Assembly: GCA_017354895.1 (NCBI GenBank)
Contig: CP071493.1
Span: 4,650,001 to 4,714,000 of the forward strand
Direction of reading: 5' to 3'
Source: Podospora comata
Lineage: Eukaryota; Ascomycota; Sordariomycetes; Sordariales; Podosporaceae
DNA: 64,000 nt
Shown here: positions 34,294 to 47,600 of the stretch, piece after piece
Layout of the letters: each line of letters begins with the position of its first letter
Numbering within the stretch: position 1 is the first letter of the stretch
Notes under the pieces: model-generated
Databases searched by the model: none
What the model was told of the DNA's origin: nothing
The model's input: the letters and a program-made list of their open reading frames with translations, nothing else
Position numbers and translations under genes: made by a program

Positions 34294-35411
34294 TCCAGCG
34301 AGAGCGGCGCGCTGTCTCAATCAGCCGTGACGCTGGCGAGCAGCGAGCAGCATTCGAGATGTAATTGCAAGCTGTGCGAACGTGTTCGATCGAGGGGTGG
34401 GTTGGGTTGAATCCAAAAGGTTGGAAACCGGGAAGTGTAGGACAGGTGGGCAGGGATGAGGGATGGTCGAAGGTCAAATGCAGCCTTGGGCTTATCTTAT
34501 CAAAGCGAACAAACGGTTTGAGGCTCGATGACATCCCAGTCGTCTTGGAGATGCAGGGCCCTTGTTGCGCTGTCGCCACACAAAAGCTTTGGTAAGGTAG
34601 CTGGCAAAGTGGGGCCGGTCCGGCAGCCGGGGGCCGGACTCCGCACTAAGTGGGCTCTTACACACAGAATCGGCCCGGGACTGCGATGCAACGGCCGCCC
34701 AAAGAGGTAAGAGTTGAAGATGTGTTCGTCCTTACTGGACAGCTGCTGCTCTGAATGTGGCTGACAGGCGAGTATCATAGCAATGGTGAAGAATCAGAGT
34801 GGTATCAGGCACCTCAACATTAGATGAACAGGACCATCGTTTACACAACCGATCTCAACATGTCACAGTGGTTCGACATACTCTGGCAACAAGTTGAACA
34901 GTTGAAACAAACTTATTATACCGGACCGTGTGGTATGAACGCCGCAGAGCCGTACAACTAAGTACAACTAAAAAAGACCAAACGCCAAAGCAGCAATGAT
35001 AAAGCTGAATGTATGGATGAAAACCCGACCAACGCTAACCATAATGCTCCTGGCAATCTAGCCTTCCACTTTGCTCCCATCAACTGGCCATGTTCTGAAA
35101 CCACAACATCCACCCTTGAATCCAAGAAAAGAAAAAAAACAACGCCGTGTGGCCCAAAAATCCAAAATTGTTGCCTGCTCTGGAAAAACTTTTTGAGTGT
35201 GTAAAAAACCAAGCTAACTCGTAGGTATGAAATGTTGGGAAGCCCTGTCGTGATCTATCCTGTCGTTATCTCAATAGAAAGAATGTCATCTGCTTGCATG
35301 AACGTCGTTCAACCGTCAAACCCGTCCCCCGCCCTGTGGCTACTCGCAGCCTCAACTCGAGCCGCTATCCGACTCAAATGTCTTCACCAAATCCTTGACC
35401 TTGACCCTCTT
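34294..35411. other. Intergenic region between the ptc7 gene and caf120
   Basis: No gene seen. It contains the ptc7 promoter and the caf120 3' region. Confidence 0.5.
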
Positions 35412-38400
35412 CTAGAAAGCCTGGCCTTGAAACGTCATTCTTCCCGGCGTCCCAGATCGAGGACCGCCGGGCACCGTAGCCGCTGCAAACGGAGCCTGTG
35501 GTGGCGGCGAGTTGCTCATTCCTAACCCTATTTGCCCTTGCTGTCCCCATCCACCGCCAGACGCAAACGCTTGGTTAACCGGAGGCGCGCCACTCAGTGA
35601 GCCATGTTGAGACATCCCTTGGGGAGGCCATGACTGTGGCCCATACTGAAGGGGAAACTGGGGGCGAGGGGAGCCTTGGTATTGAGCTGCAAAATGAGCC
35701 TGTTGCTGAGCGAAAGCAGCCTGGGCAGCTCGCTGCGCCTGTTGATGCTGCTCCCGATTTCGTTGATCAATAGCATGCGCAACAGCTTGGCCACCGATCC
35801 CTTGCCTCATCTGAGCCCTTTCACGCTCGCGCGCCTCAATTGCACCGACCAGGCCAACCTTGGCCTGGGGAGCGTTCTTGTTGCCAGCGATGGCAATGAG
35901 AGGGCTGCCCGTCATCCTCGCGACGTGTTCTTGCTCGCGTGCCGACAAGTGCGACGAGACTTCGCCGCTGGACAGAGCAAGCATCCCAACCTGGCTCACA
36001 GGGCGACCAGATGAGAGTAGGCCAGCCGAATTCGACCGCGAATGGGATGCTGGATTACTGTTTGGCCGCTTGTATGGGGATGTAGGGGTACCCGCTCGAA
36101 ATTCGTTGAGAGTGTAGCCCGAGGGGTTACGCTGATGCATAGTCGCACGTTGTTGGACAAACTGTTCAGGGGAAATTGATCTCTCAATGGATGTGCTGGG
36201 GTCTGGTACGACACCCGGTTGCCAGGCCACGCTTCGACGGAAGGAATCGTTCGATTCTTGATGCCGATGGCAATACGCAGGACCAGGGCCAGGAGATTTT
36301 CTACCAGAGAGTGTGGTTGTATGACGTGGGGATTCCATTCCAGATCCAGGATCAGCTCCGTGTGAAGAGCCTGGTGCCGACAACACTTTCCCAGGTGGAA
36401 GTGCTCCATAGTTCAAAGTCCGCCCAAAATCTATATCTGGAATTTTGTACCCTTCTCCGGCCTTGACACCAGAGACAGGCGCATCCTCACCCGTGGACTT
36501 GAGCACGCCGATCCGCGGCCGTTCCGTCGATCTCACTGGCAGTTCTATCGAACCCCGGTGCGTGCTAGCGTAATCAGGGCTTACTGTGGAAGCGCCATCA
36601 TCGGAATGACTTTCTGACCTGTTTGGAGGGGGCGGGGAAAAGGAGATGGGAGAGACTGGTTCCTGGTTCTTGTGCTGTAGGCTGGTGGTTCTAGCAGGCA
36701 GAGGTTTGCGATGAATCGGGGACCTTTCTGGAAAATTGAACGCCATATCAGCCCTGGAAGGCGGTGGGGTCTGCCGGCCGCTAGGAGGGCCCGAAGACTG
36801 TGCTGTTTGATTTCCATGTGGCTGTTGACTCATTGCAGGGCGCATACCGGAGTCAGTGGGAGAGGGGCCGGTTGATGGACCAGAGTTCATGTGTCGCGTG
36901 GTGTTGCTATCGGGACCTAGGATGGAATGTTTTAGAGGAGAATCTGACTGGTTTTGTAACGAATCCAGGCGCGGTGGAAGGGACCCAGGAGAGCCTTGGT
37001 AGGTAGTGGGAGCTGTCAAAACTTCACGAGATCCATTGTAATTAGCATGTGATTCCATGGTAACGGCGCTGGTGGTTTGTGTCTGTACCGGTTGACCTCG
37101 TGGGCCGTTATATCCAGATTGCGGGCTCATCACGTAGTCGCCGCGCAGCTGCTCATCCGGGTATCCTCCAGGTCCCAAGCCTCCTGCGTTGGCCAGCTGG
37201 GAAAGCGTAGTGTCTGATAACCTGTTGTGTTCCCGACGCAACTCAGGTGAAGGTTGGGGCTTGGGATAAGGCCGAGATTCTGCGCCATGAGCAAATGCTG
37301 GAGGGGGAGCGACCGGTTCGGGGGTCATCATCCGCTGCATTTCGTTCAGGTTGTAGTCAGCCATGCCTCTAGGATATTCATCCTCGGAGCTGACCCTCTC
37401 CGGGGTGGGCGCCAAATCGCTTGCAAATGTCCTGGCTCGGTCAGCGGGGCGCATGGCCGAAGGGCCAACTGCGTGATGATCCATATCATAAGGGTAAGGT
37501 GAGTGGTTCTCGAGCTGGGTATCCGAGATGTTGCGCGTGTGCTTGCCATGACCGGCCATAGCGTATGGTGCCCTCTCCCTGTTGGCATCTGGAGGTGCAG
37601 AGTCTGTTCGCGTACCCGGCCGAGTCACAGACATGGACCTTGATGACCGCCCAGAACTTCCATCATCCGATGCAAAACCTACTCTCGGCTTCGACTGTCC
37701 GCCCTGGCTTAGCCGCTTGCTGCTTTGGCTTGCGGTATCCCCAGCCGCCTCCATATCCAACATGCGAGTCCCCGTCAGCTCTTTCAACTTCTTGCGCCAC
37801 TCCCTCTCCGACCACGAGGAGCTTCCGTCGGTGGTGATGAGCCCACTGACATCGAGCAACTCGAGATATCCATATTTCTTGTGCTTTGGCATCGCAAACA
37901 TGAGAGAGCGCGAGTCTCTAGGGCTTGCACACAACCGACCCGGACGACCGTACAGACCAAACGTGTCCCAGGTTGGGAAGAGGAAGCGCAGCAACATCTC
38001 AAAACCAGGGACCATCGGATGCGACTCGGGCATGATGAAGACGAAGCCCTCGGTTGACGATGGTGGTTCGGAGTGGATGTGGATATCACCCTCAATTTTC
38101 AGCAGAGTCGAGCCATCGATCAGCGCCTTGGCCTGTGGGTAAATAGCGTAGGCTGCATAGGCATCGGTGATGGTCGCTATTGGCTTTTGGTGCTTCTTCT
38201 TCTTCTCGGCCTCCTTCTTGGTGTCGAAGAACCTGATCTCACCCTTTAAGATGGGTGCATGTGATCGGTCATAGGCAGAACGCTTCTTGTGCTCCTTTTG
38301 TGCCTTCTGATACTCCTTCTCGCTGGGTGGTTCTATCACACACCAACAACGTCTCCAGGGGACACCGGCACCGAACCTTACACGGACGTATTCCTGAACG

Positions 38401-39832
38401 GGAACCCTGGCGCGTTCCATGATGATGTTGATGCTGTTGAGGGTCTTGCCCTTGCCGGCCACTACGGCGCCCGTGTATGCCTCTTGAAGTGTCGAATGCT
38501 CATACATGGCCAACCGGATGCCGGAAGTCCACTGGATCAAAGAATGGTGCGAGTTAAAGTGAAGCAAATAGCGATTCCGACCCGCGGTGCTAATGCTGAG
38601 GATATTTTGTAATGGCTGCTCATCGGCGGACCTTGTTGGAAGCGATTCGATCTGTGACCTCATGTTAGCAACAACTCACTCAACGGAGCGAAGCAAGGGT
38701 CCACCTACCATCTTGATCGAAGCATCGGTCAAGTTGATGAACTTGGGCAACACCTCCCCGTCGTCACCAGCGGCATCCAACTCGGCGGCGTCCCACAACG
38801 ACAACACAGTGCCGACAAGCTGAGCGAAGCACTCGGTCCATGTTCGATCGGGGTTAGGTTTTCCTTCTATATCGCAACAGCTGGTTAGTCGCTAACACCA
38901 TATGCCAAGCGAAGACTTTCGCTGCGGTGGTTCTTACTAATGTCTTGGTCATCAAGCTTGAGAAAGTAGCCCTCCTGATACAGCTTGTTGGAGTGACTGT
39001 TTAGCAGGCTAAAAATGGGCAGAAACTCTGCTGGGGTCTGACTAGACAATTCCATGATGAGCGGACGGTATGTTTGCGAGAGGGAGCGAGGTCTCTCGCG
39101 TCGGTTCGCTTTAGGTCGAGGGCTTGGTGGGGGAGACGGTGGCAGCCGTTTTACCACTGGAGCATGTTCGTCTTCAGGAGACGAGATGGGTGTTGTTTCG
39201 GCAGTCGAGTCTGGCGGCAGTTCGCTCTCGGAGGACTCTTGCAGCGTCGGCGAGCCTTGCAGTGTTGGCGAGGTCTGGAAGGGTGGCGACGAGGAAGGTG
39301 AGGTGACGGAGGTGTCGAGCCTAGAATCCGGTTTTGACGGGATCGGGGACGACTGGCAGGAGGATTCGATGCTCTTGGGTGGTGATGCAGGTGCGGGTGT
39401 AGGGGTCCCGGAATCCCTGCGAGGTGTGAACTGGGCTATAAACGAGCGCACTAGAAGCACGACAAAACCCCGGGTGTCAGTCAGTAGATTGCAAATTGGG
39501 CGAGATTACACAGCTCCTCCAGTGGGCTGCTCTTGTTATTATTGTTATTATTGTGCCGGGGACGGGGAGTGCCAGGGGGCCGACATCGTTGCAGCAGTCC
39601 AGCTAAGCATTTGAGAGCAATGATTTGCCTGCCTCAGTGAGGCGAAGCATGCCAGCCAGCGACCGGAGGGGGGGTACGATGGGGTGCCACGAGTCCCCAA
39701 GACATGCGCCAATCCCAGCGGACAACAACTAGAATTCCATCTAGTTCCCCGGCACACAGCTTCCACCACACCAACAAGTTTCTGGGAGTAAGGAAAATTG
39801 TTATGTCACATACCTCGTCCCTGGCGGGCCAT
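35412..39832 (-). CDS. caf120: PH-domain protein, Caf120/Skg3 family (CCR4-NOT associated)
   Basis: The model is 1309 aa in four exons: 39832-39814, 39450-38938, 38866-38709 and 38651-35412. The first exon is just six codons plus one base (MARQGR), joined across a 363-nt intron. It is inferred because the next frame has no ATG and starts at a good TAG acceptor. A pleckstrin-homology domain begins around residue 160 (LYQEGYFLKLDDQD, then WTECFAQLVGTVLSLWD and RNRYLLHFNSHHSLIQWTSGIRLAMYEH). A second conserved domain follows, with YVRVRFGAGVPWRRCWCVIEP and KKYGYLELLDVSGLI. The remaining 700 residues are Pro/Gln/Ser-rich and disordered. This order is that of fungal Caf120/Skg3 proteins. Yeast Caf120 associates with the CCR4-NOT mRNA deadenylation complex, and Skg3 localises to growth sites. 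The family assignment is firm, the exact role less so. Confidence 0.82.
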
Positions 39833-42800
39833 GATGGATGGCGAACGGATGTTTGTGCCGCGGAAGCTCCGGCACCGAACGAAGGGAAACGAAAAAAGGT
39901 GATGTCGCAGGGAAGATGCGGGTTTGGGAGGTAACCGGAGCGGAATGAATGCAAAAGACGAGAAACGAAGTGGAGGTGAGGCAGAGGAAGCTTCTTTCTC
40001 CTGAATTAATCTTGCCGTGCTGCCTTCTCCGCGCCAAGGGGGGGGGGGGTCCGATGGTCTGGGACTTTGAGGGCTGTTCAGTGTTCGGTCGGTTGCGGCT
40101 CCATTAGGCAATGTCGTTTCGGGATACGGAGGCTTGGGGACAGAACAAAGACGAAGCTCTTTGCTACGGATATGAGGTCTGAAGACTGGATGACGCTGGC
40201 TGGGGCCGTCCCAAGTTTTGTACGGAGCAGTGCTGGAGCCAAGTAATTTTTTTTGGCAAGAAGCGCCGTTCGATCCCCCGGCGATCGCTAGGCGAATCGT
40301 TGTCTTTCCTGCATCAATCTTTGTAAGTGGAAGACTACACTAAGCTCGCTGAATCTCTCTCGATGTCCAGTTCGAACGGAGCGGCCTTGCCGGTACAGGC
40401 TTGGGTGCAAGACAGTGCCGTGGATGTCCACTTGGCGTGGCGATTCAGTGATGCTCCAAATGCCCAGTGTTCCCTGTCGAACCTCCACAGTCCGCTTGGC
40501 GACTCATTCACTCTGTGTGCTATTTTCAGTCCTGATGAGACGGTGACGGTTACGGCGCCGTTCTCTGGCCTGGGCTCTCTGAAGATACCGCCGGCATGTT
40601 GTGGTTGTTTCCAGGTCGACCAACATTAGAGGAACTTCCCTTTCGGGCAACATGGAATGTATAGGTGGACGGGCAACGGAGATTCAAACAAAGCAACTGC
40701 ACAAAAAAACGTACCTCGATTCCGTCAAAGTACAAGTGACAGCTGGCAGCTCAAAGCTAAATTCGACTGGAGAACCAAAATGAAGACCTTTAGTAAAAAT
40801 GATTGCAAAATCAAATCCAAAAAAAAACTGCAGTTCGTAAACAACTGAGAAAAACGAGCTCAGTCAGCACTGCTGACCATACGAGAGGCACCAGATATGT
40901 CTCGTATTTGGAATTGCTACTTCCCGTCTTCCGCCCGAAAGCTCCGAGTTAAAGTACACCTGCCCATCTTACACCTCAATATCAAGACTCTCCCTGTTGT
41001 TGTCACTTTCCAGGGACATTTTCAGGCTCTGGCTCTGCATGCAGTGATCAATGATCAGTGCGGCTTTCCCGGATCGTTGGACTGGGCTCTGCAGTCTCAG
41101 GATCTCTCTTGACCATCAGGAAGAAAGTCCCTTGGTCGATCCCAGGTAAGCCAGATCATCCCGCTCCGACAAGCGAGACGTGCAGCGAGTGCCACCGTGT
41201 CATGCACCTAGAAAAGCCCACACCACGACATCATCAGTGCAGGATATGCAGCACACCATCACCCAGCACAGAGGCGCTATTCTTTTAGTGTCTTCTCCCG
41301 CCTGGCTATCGGCAGCAATTCTCCAGCTTTTTGCTGTCTTTTCTCTCCGGACACGCTTGCTGCTTGCTCCCCAGTCCTGCATTGCATCACCGACTCTCAG
41401 ATGTCGTTGGCAGTTGACGCTGCCCAGCAAAGAAAACCCCGCGATTACTTGGCATAGAGAGCGGGGGGGTCTGGATTGGCCAAAAGTTTGCTTGGATGAC
41501 GAAGGGGTCCGGTGAAAAACCTCTTGTCGCCAATCGATGACCCGCCAGATCCCTTTCCCGCCCGACGAACCTCCAGCCTCCACCTCTTCGGGGTGTCGAC
41601 GCTCTCGATTTCAGGTAGTGTACTCCGTAGCACGTTGTCACTGCGCTGCGATGGCTCATCAGCCAACAGATTTCCCTCACCTTCACCACCTGAAACCTCT
41701 TCGGGAAATTCTACAAAATGTCATGGGAGGACAACATGGGATTTGTTCACCAACGGTACCAAGCCCCGCCAGCATCAGCAAGCTGGAAGCGCTAGAACCG
41801 CAGGTCGGTCCCCACGTTGCCGTCCCCTGTCCGGCACCACTTTCCGATGCGATCCCAAGAACTGGGCACTTCTGGGCGTTGCTGGGCATCGCTGATGAAT
41901 ATCAATGAGTTTGAATACGCGGCCATGGCGGTCAAGATGAATCCGTAATCAACTTGATTGTGCTGCGGTTGCCGCCGCCGAGAAGCTTTTCATGTTGGAT
42001 TCGTGTAGCCAAGGTCTCATTGAGTGAGGCTTGGGAATAGGAAGGTAAGGCCAATACGAGCTTGGGTAAGACAAATCACCGAAGCAGCGGCTGTCGGTGC
42101 TGGCGTATTCGCACCAGCGCCTGTGGGGAATCCATCCCATCCAGAATCCTGGACCTGAGACGTTATCTACACAGCGAGGCGGCATTGTCGTTGGCTGCCT
42201 ATGCACGGTGTTTCTATTTGCCTGGATTCTTTCGTTTTGGATCACCACTTGTCTATATGTTGCACAAAGTGTATTGAGTGAAGAAGGGTTGCACTGATTT
42301 TGGTTCTGATTAATGAGGTTCCTCTTCTTGTCTTGGGCCTATAATAATTGGCACCCACGAACACTCCACCACTTCATCGTGGCAGACAGGCGCTACCCTG
42401 GGAGACGACGACGGTCAATTTTCTGGGAGTTCCCAGCCCCCCGAGGACCCGACCTCGTTGGCTTTGGCCTTTCAACGACACCTTTTGCCGAAGCCGGAAC
42501 AATCTCCATCGAATTTACGTCATCGTCCCCTTGCCTAGATTTCAACACCAGCTATGAACTGATCACAGCCATCACCAGCTGTGTACGTCCGTTACATGGT
42601 GTAGTCTGTTGGTCTCAAGAAATGCACTTCGTCTATCAATTTCCCTCGTTTCCTAAAGTCTTGAGTCTTGATCACGAGGGGTATACCGAACGCTCAATGG
42701 CATCATTCGTTCAGACGCCGGGACAAATTTGTGATACTGAAGGGTCCAGCTGACAGGTTACACCTCCATTCCCGCCCCTCCATCTGACTCCCACCTTTTC

Positions 42801-44674
42801 AAGGAAAGCCTCTCATGCGGGTAGGACGCACCTAGATTAACCAGCGGGAGCAAGGGGCGGACGGGAGGCTTCGCCTTGTCGATATTTGCGGCGTTCATGG
42901 TGACGCTGTGCCACCGGTGTTACCAAGATATCGAGCACGGTACGTTTGAGTCCGGCAGGTGATCCCGATAGCCATTGCCTATCACTTCTGGTGTGGTTGG
43001 ATGCCTCTTTAACTACTTTGACCAGGTACTTGTTGGGCGATTGCCTCACTACCTATCTTTTCAAGTGTAATTAAGACTTCTATACGAACAGGTATTTAAG
43101 CGGTTTGAACACTCCTACGCCCCTCTAGAGTTGCAAACTCAGCATTTTGGCAGCGAGCAATCTTCGTCATATTTCTGTACAGGAGACAAGCTTCACCACA
43201 GCAAGACGGTTGTTCAGTATCTTCGTATTTCCTTTAGCGTTGGCACCGCCTGAGCATAACAAATTCCCAGCTCCCAAAAATATATGTAAAATAAGATCCA
43301 GATCAATGCCAATACATTGTCTTACCGAACACTGTTAGACAAGGTCTTATCTCTAGTGAAGCTCAGGGTTCCTGACATGTTGTGTATTCGAGACTCGATC
43401 GAGATTGGTCTCCTCTCAAACCCAGGCTTCAGATGACATGATGTCTCTATCAAACACAGCCATCCTCCAGCTGCCCTTCCATTGTCTTCTCTTAATAGTT
43501 CTATTAGAAGAAGCATTTACACACGCATTTTACCTTCATTCCCCAAGATGACATGCCATTTCATACACCCTTGGCCTTCGCAAATCCGTCTATTTTATAA
43601 GATTTGATGGCGAACCATGAAAATAACCAGCCACCGCCTCTTGCTTCAACAATACTGCAAGGTCTCCAGACTCAATCCTCTTGCCAGGATGACTTCAATC
43701 TCACAATTGTTCGCCGCCCCGACCGCCGTTTTGCTCTCGTACTCGGGTCGACGACTCAATTACGTGCTTGACGCAGCCATCCGGATCCATCTGTTTCAAC
43801 AAACAGAACAATCCCTCAATCCGTTCAAACTCTGTCGATCGGAGATGTCTCACAGGGCAAAATGATTGGTAGAGGGAAGCGTCCGAGGAGGAAAAAGCAA
43901 TCGGGGATGGAGCCGACGGTGCCGGAGGCGTTCGGTACACCAATTGACCCCTCCAAAACCCGCCAGGCTGGGAAGGCGATGTCCCCAAACCGAACGCGCT
44001 ATCGCGGTCCAAAACGCCCTGTCAACCCAGTCGGCCGGCACGCGTGCACAGGGCAGGTGCTGTCCCCCAGACCAGTGTTGTTCAACTGAACTTGTTGAAT
44101 GGTGGAAGTGAGACCCAGCTTGTGATGTTTTCTTTTTCTGTGGTTTGAACTCAGGTTCAGTTCGCTCCTCCGCCGTTGTCCTGCACATTTATTGCTCCTT
44201 GCTCCCCTCCTCGTCGCTTTTTTCCATGCGAAGCTTCCAGGTTGACGTGAAGGTTGCCTCGCCAGGCCAATTTTTGTTGTTTTGCTTGCTGCAAACGCCC
44301 AAGTGCCGACTGACCACCAGTCCGCCGCGTTTGGACCCGCCTGCTCGAGCGAGTCCTTCGTCCCCCTCAACTCGACGTGACCCGCTTCCCAACCTGCGCG
44401 CGCTTGCTTTCGCCCGACGCGATCCCGTGAGGATTTGGCCATCAACTGCCACTCTCCGTCCGTGGGCGACGTGTTTCTTCGCTTCCCTGTCGAATGCGCC
44501 GGAGAAAAAAATAGGGCGTATCTCACTTTTGCTATAACCACCGCGATCGCTTTTCATTGCTCTTCATCAAAAGGCTGCCGCCACCAACGCCGCGCCGTTG
44601 CGGAGCTCCGACCTTTGAGACAACTGTAGAGCGCAAGTGGCAGGGTGTAAATATATCCATACCTTTTCTTTGCG
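39833..44674. other. 4.8-kb divergent intergenic region between caf120 and rad53
   Basis: No gene model could be supported. Many short frames overlap. The most gene-like pieces are at 41.6-42.6 kb: an ATG frame at 41651-41908, and a frame at 42097-42297 with a strong hydrophobic helix (GGIVVGCLCTVFLFAWILSF). They cannot be joined into one convincing protein. The last 500 bases are the C/T-rich leader of rad53. Confidence 0.4.
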
Positions 44675-47600
44675 ATGGACTCGTTTGGGGAGGATTCGCA
44701 GCCGACTCAAGGTTTGTTTGTTTTGATCTGCCGAGCCCCCTTTTCTCCTGCGTGTTTCTTAGTTCTAATCTGATTGACCCCTTTCTGCGCAGCGACGCAA
44801 AACGTCGTGGACCCGAGACGGCTGGGACAGCAGAACTCGGGCTTCTCAGATACAGACATCGCCGACATAATATGTCTTCTTGTTCCGCAGTCGGATGCTG
44901 CACGCCGAGAAATCAGAAGAATCAGACTCCGAACACCAGAGCACACGGTTGGGAGGGATGAGGCGCTCAACTTGGATGTGGAAGATGATGGGGAGGATGT
45001 AATTGGGGGCCAGGGCTTTCCGGGACATGGTGTAGGGGAGTATCACATTGCGCTGAGGTTTTCCACCGAGATTAAAAGTGCTGTAAATGGCTTCACCTTT
45101 GGACGAAACGAAAGTCGTTGCGACATTGTTTTCGAAGACGATCCGATGCGACGGCTGAGCAACACCCACTTCCGCATCTACCTCAACGACCACGGGGTTT
45201 TGATGATTGAGGACATGTCGACAAACGGCACCGTTGTTGATGAGCAGCTCTTACGACGAAAGGGCGAGCCACCGCTCGATGTGAAGAGGACACTAAGGAG
45301 CGGTTCGAATATTAAGATTCTGATGCATGAGGAGGCAAGAGACCTCAAGTTCAGGGTCTGGATACCAATCCGGCAGGGCTACTCAAATGAAGCCTACAAG
45401 CAAAACCTACGAACATACATTTCAAATCGAACAGCACTCACGGTAGATGTGAACGCAACCATCGTGCCCGGCCCTGGTGGGCGTGTAAGCTCATCCCCCT
45501 CCTTTTGGAATACCAACCGTGGCCACGTGAGTAACTTGACATGTAGGTTGACATATTCAAGCCCGCGGCACCCAGAGCAGCTCCTGCGCAAAGGCAAACG
45601 CCCAACAACCCGGTAGCTGTTCGTCGGGCACAGCCAGGTCCTTCAGATCAACAAGATACCGATGATATCTTTGATGGTCTTCCAAAGGCGTGGGGTGGGT
45701 CGCAAAAGTACAACCGTGTGGGCGAGGTGGGCAGAGGCGCCTTCGCTACCGTCTACAAGGTGACCTCGAGGTTCAGTGGTGAACCTTATGCGGCCAAAGA
45801 ACTCGACAAGCGGAAGTTCATGAAGAACGGCGTCTTGGACCAGAAAGTTGAGAACGAAATGCGCATCATGCAAAAAGTCAAACATGTCAGTCTCCGCCAT
45901 TCTTGAGTTCTGTTTTGTGCAATTACTGACACCGCAACAGCCAAACATTGTAGAATACGTCGAGCATCTCGACTGGGATAACCGGCTGTTGATCATTATT
46001 ATGGAATATGTCGGCAAAGGAGATCTCGGGAGGATGATCTCGGAGTATGGGCCTCTCACAGAGGACACCACGAGGACCATGGCAACCCAGCTGCTGGATG
46101 CCTTGGATTATCTTCACAAGATGAACATCACCCACCGTGATGTGAAGCCGGACAACATTCTAGTGAGCTCACATGATCCATTTGTGGTCAAGCTCACGGA
46201 TTTTGGGCTTTCCAAGATGATTGATCACGACCAGACGTTTCTCAGGACCTTTTGTGGTACCCTCCTGTATTGCGCCCCTGAAGTATACTCGGAATATGCC
46301 GAATACGATAGCAGAGGCAGACGGCATCCCCGAAATCGACGTCTCCACCCACAAACTGGTCAGAGATACGATCACGCGGTTGACATTTGGTCCTTGGGAG
46401 GTGTTCTTTTCTACACAATGACGAAATCACCCCCCTTTCCGGCTCAAAGCGGAGCTAGTCACTCGGCGCTCCTTCATCAGATCATGACCAAACCCCTCAA
46501 CATAGCACCCCTTCAACAAGCCCAAATCTCAGAAGAGGGTATCAAGTTCATCCAGGGCATGCTCGACCGTAAACCAGAGAACCGAGCAACGATTGAAGCG
46601 CTCCAGCAGCACCCCTGGATTCAGCCGCCTCCGCCACCGCAGGTCGATGAAGTATCCGACCAGGAGCTCAGCTTCAATGCTTCACAGCTCAGCATCCAGG
46701 ATCAAGACTTGCAGATGCCGTTTGAGGACCATCTGATTCCAGCCAGCGACGATGAAGATCTCCCTGATCAGGAGCCAGTTCCAACCGGCGGATACGAGTC
46801 CGAGAAGGAAAACTACACATTTGGAGCCGGTAACCAGCCACAGCCTCAACCTCGACGTCTCTTTGGAGAAGTAAATCCGTCGGCTATGGGGAGTCAAGGC
46901 GCGGTGGCGGCCCATCGTCTGAATCTGCCGGTGTCCAAAGACAGCTTTGCGTCAAGCGCATCGACGGAGATTTTAGGATCCGATAATGAAATCAAGGACA
47001 GCTTTGAGTCTGACCAACACTCCACACCGCGGCAGAAGAAGCAGTTCTCGCAAATTCCCTCTGTCGGTCTGGAGGAAGGGTCCTTCTCGCTCAGCCAGAG
47101 CAGATCCACGGAGGACCTCAACACCAAGACCTTTGATGTGGCATCACAGAGCTTGGGGGGCGCCGAGTCCATCCTGGAGAATCTTAATATGAAGTCACGC
47201 GTCGGCTCCCTCCTTGCCTCTCGTGGAAGTGAGGTAAACTCCAGCAAACGCAAGCAGGATTCATCCAGCGAAGATGAGGCTCAGCGAGGGCCTGTATCCG
47301 ATGGGCGCGGTCTGAAGAGGTTTCGATCAGACCCTACAACGGTTCAAAAGCAACAGCAACAACAACAACAGCAGCAGCAGCAGCAGCAAGAAGTCGCCAT
47401 TCGCACGCTTGATAGGAAGGACTTTGATTTGATGTCGCAAATCCCATCGATTCCTAAGCAGTCGGTGCAGATCGACATTCCAGTCCACAAGGCTACATAC
47501 TGGCTGGCTAATGACAGGAGCACCTGGCATCTGACGTACCCCGAGATGACACAGCTACAGTTCGACGCCTTCAAAACGGCAGCCAAAGCCAGAGGAGAAG

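Noticed and set aside
42313-42753. 146-codon plus-strand frame
   Set aside because: No family resemblance and overlapping frames look equally open; kept only as part of the unresolved intergenic finding.
45529-45546. 20-nt intron using the GTGAGT at 45527 in rad53
   Set aside because: Too short to splice; the GTAAGC donor at 45485 with the same acceptor gives a 62-nt intron and keeps the frame.
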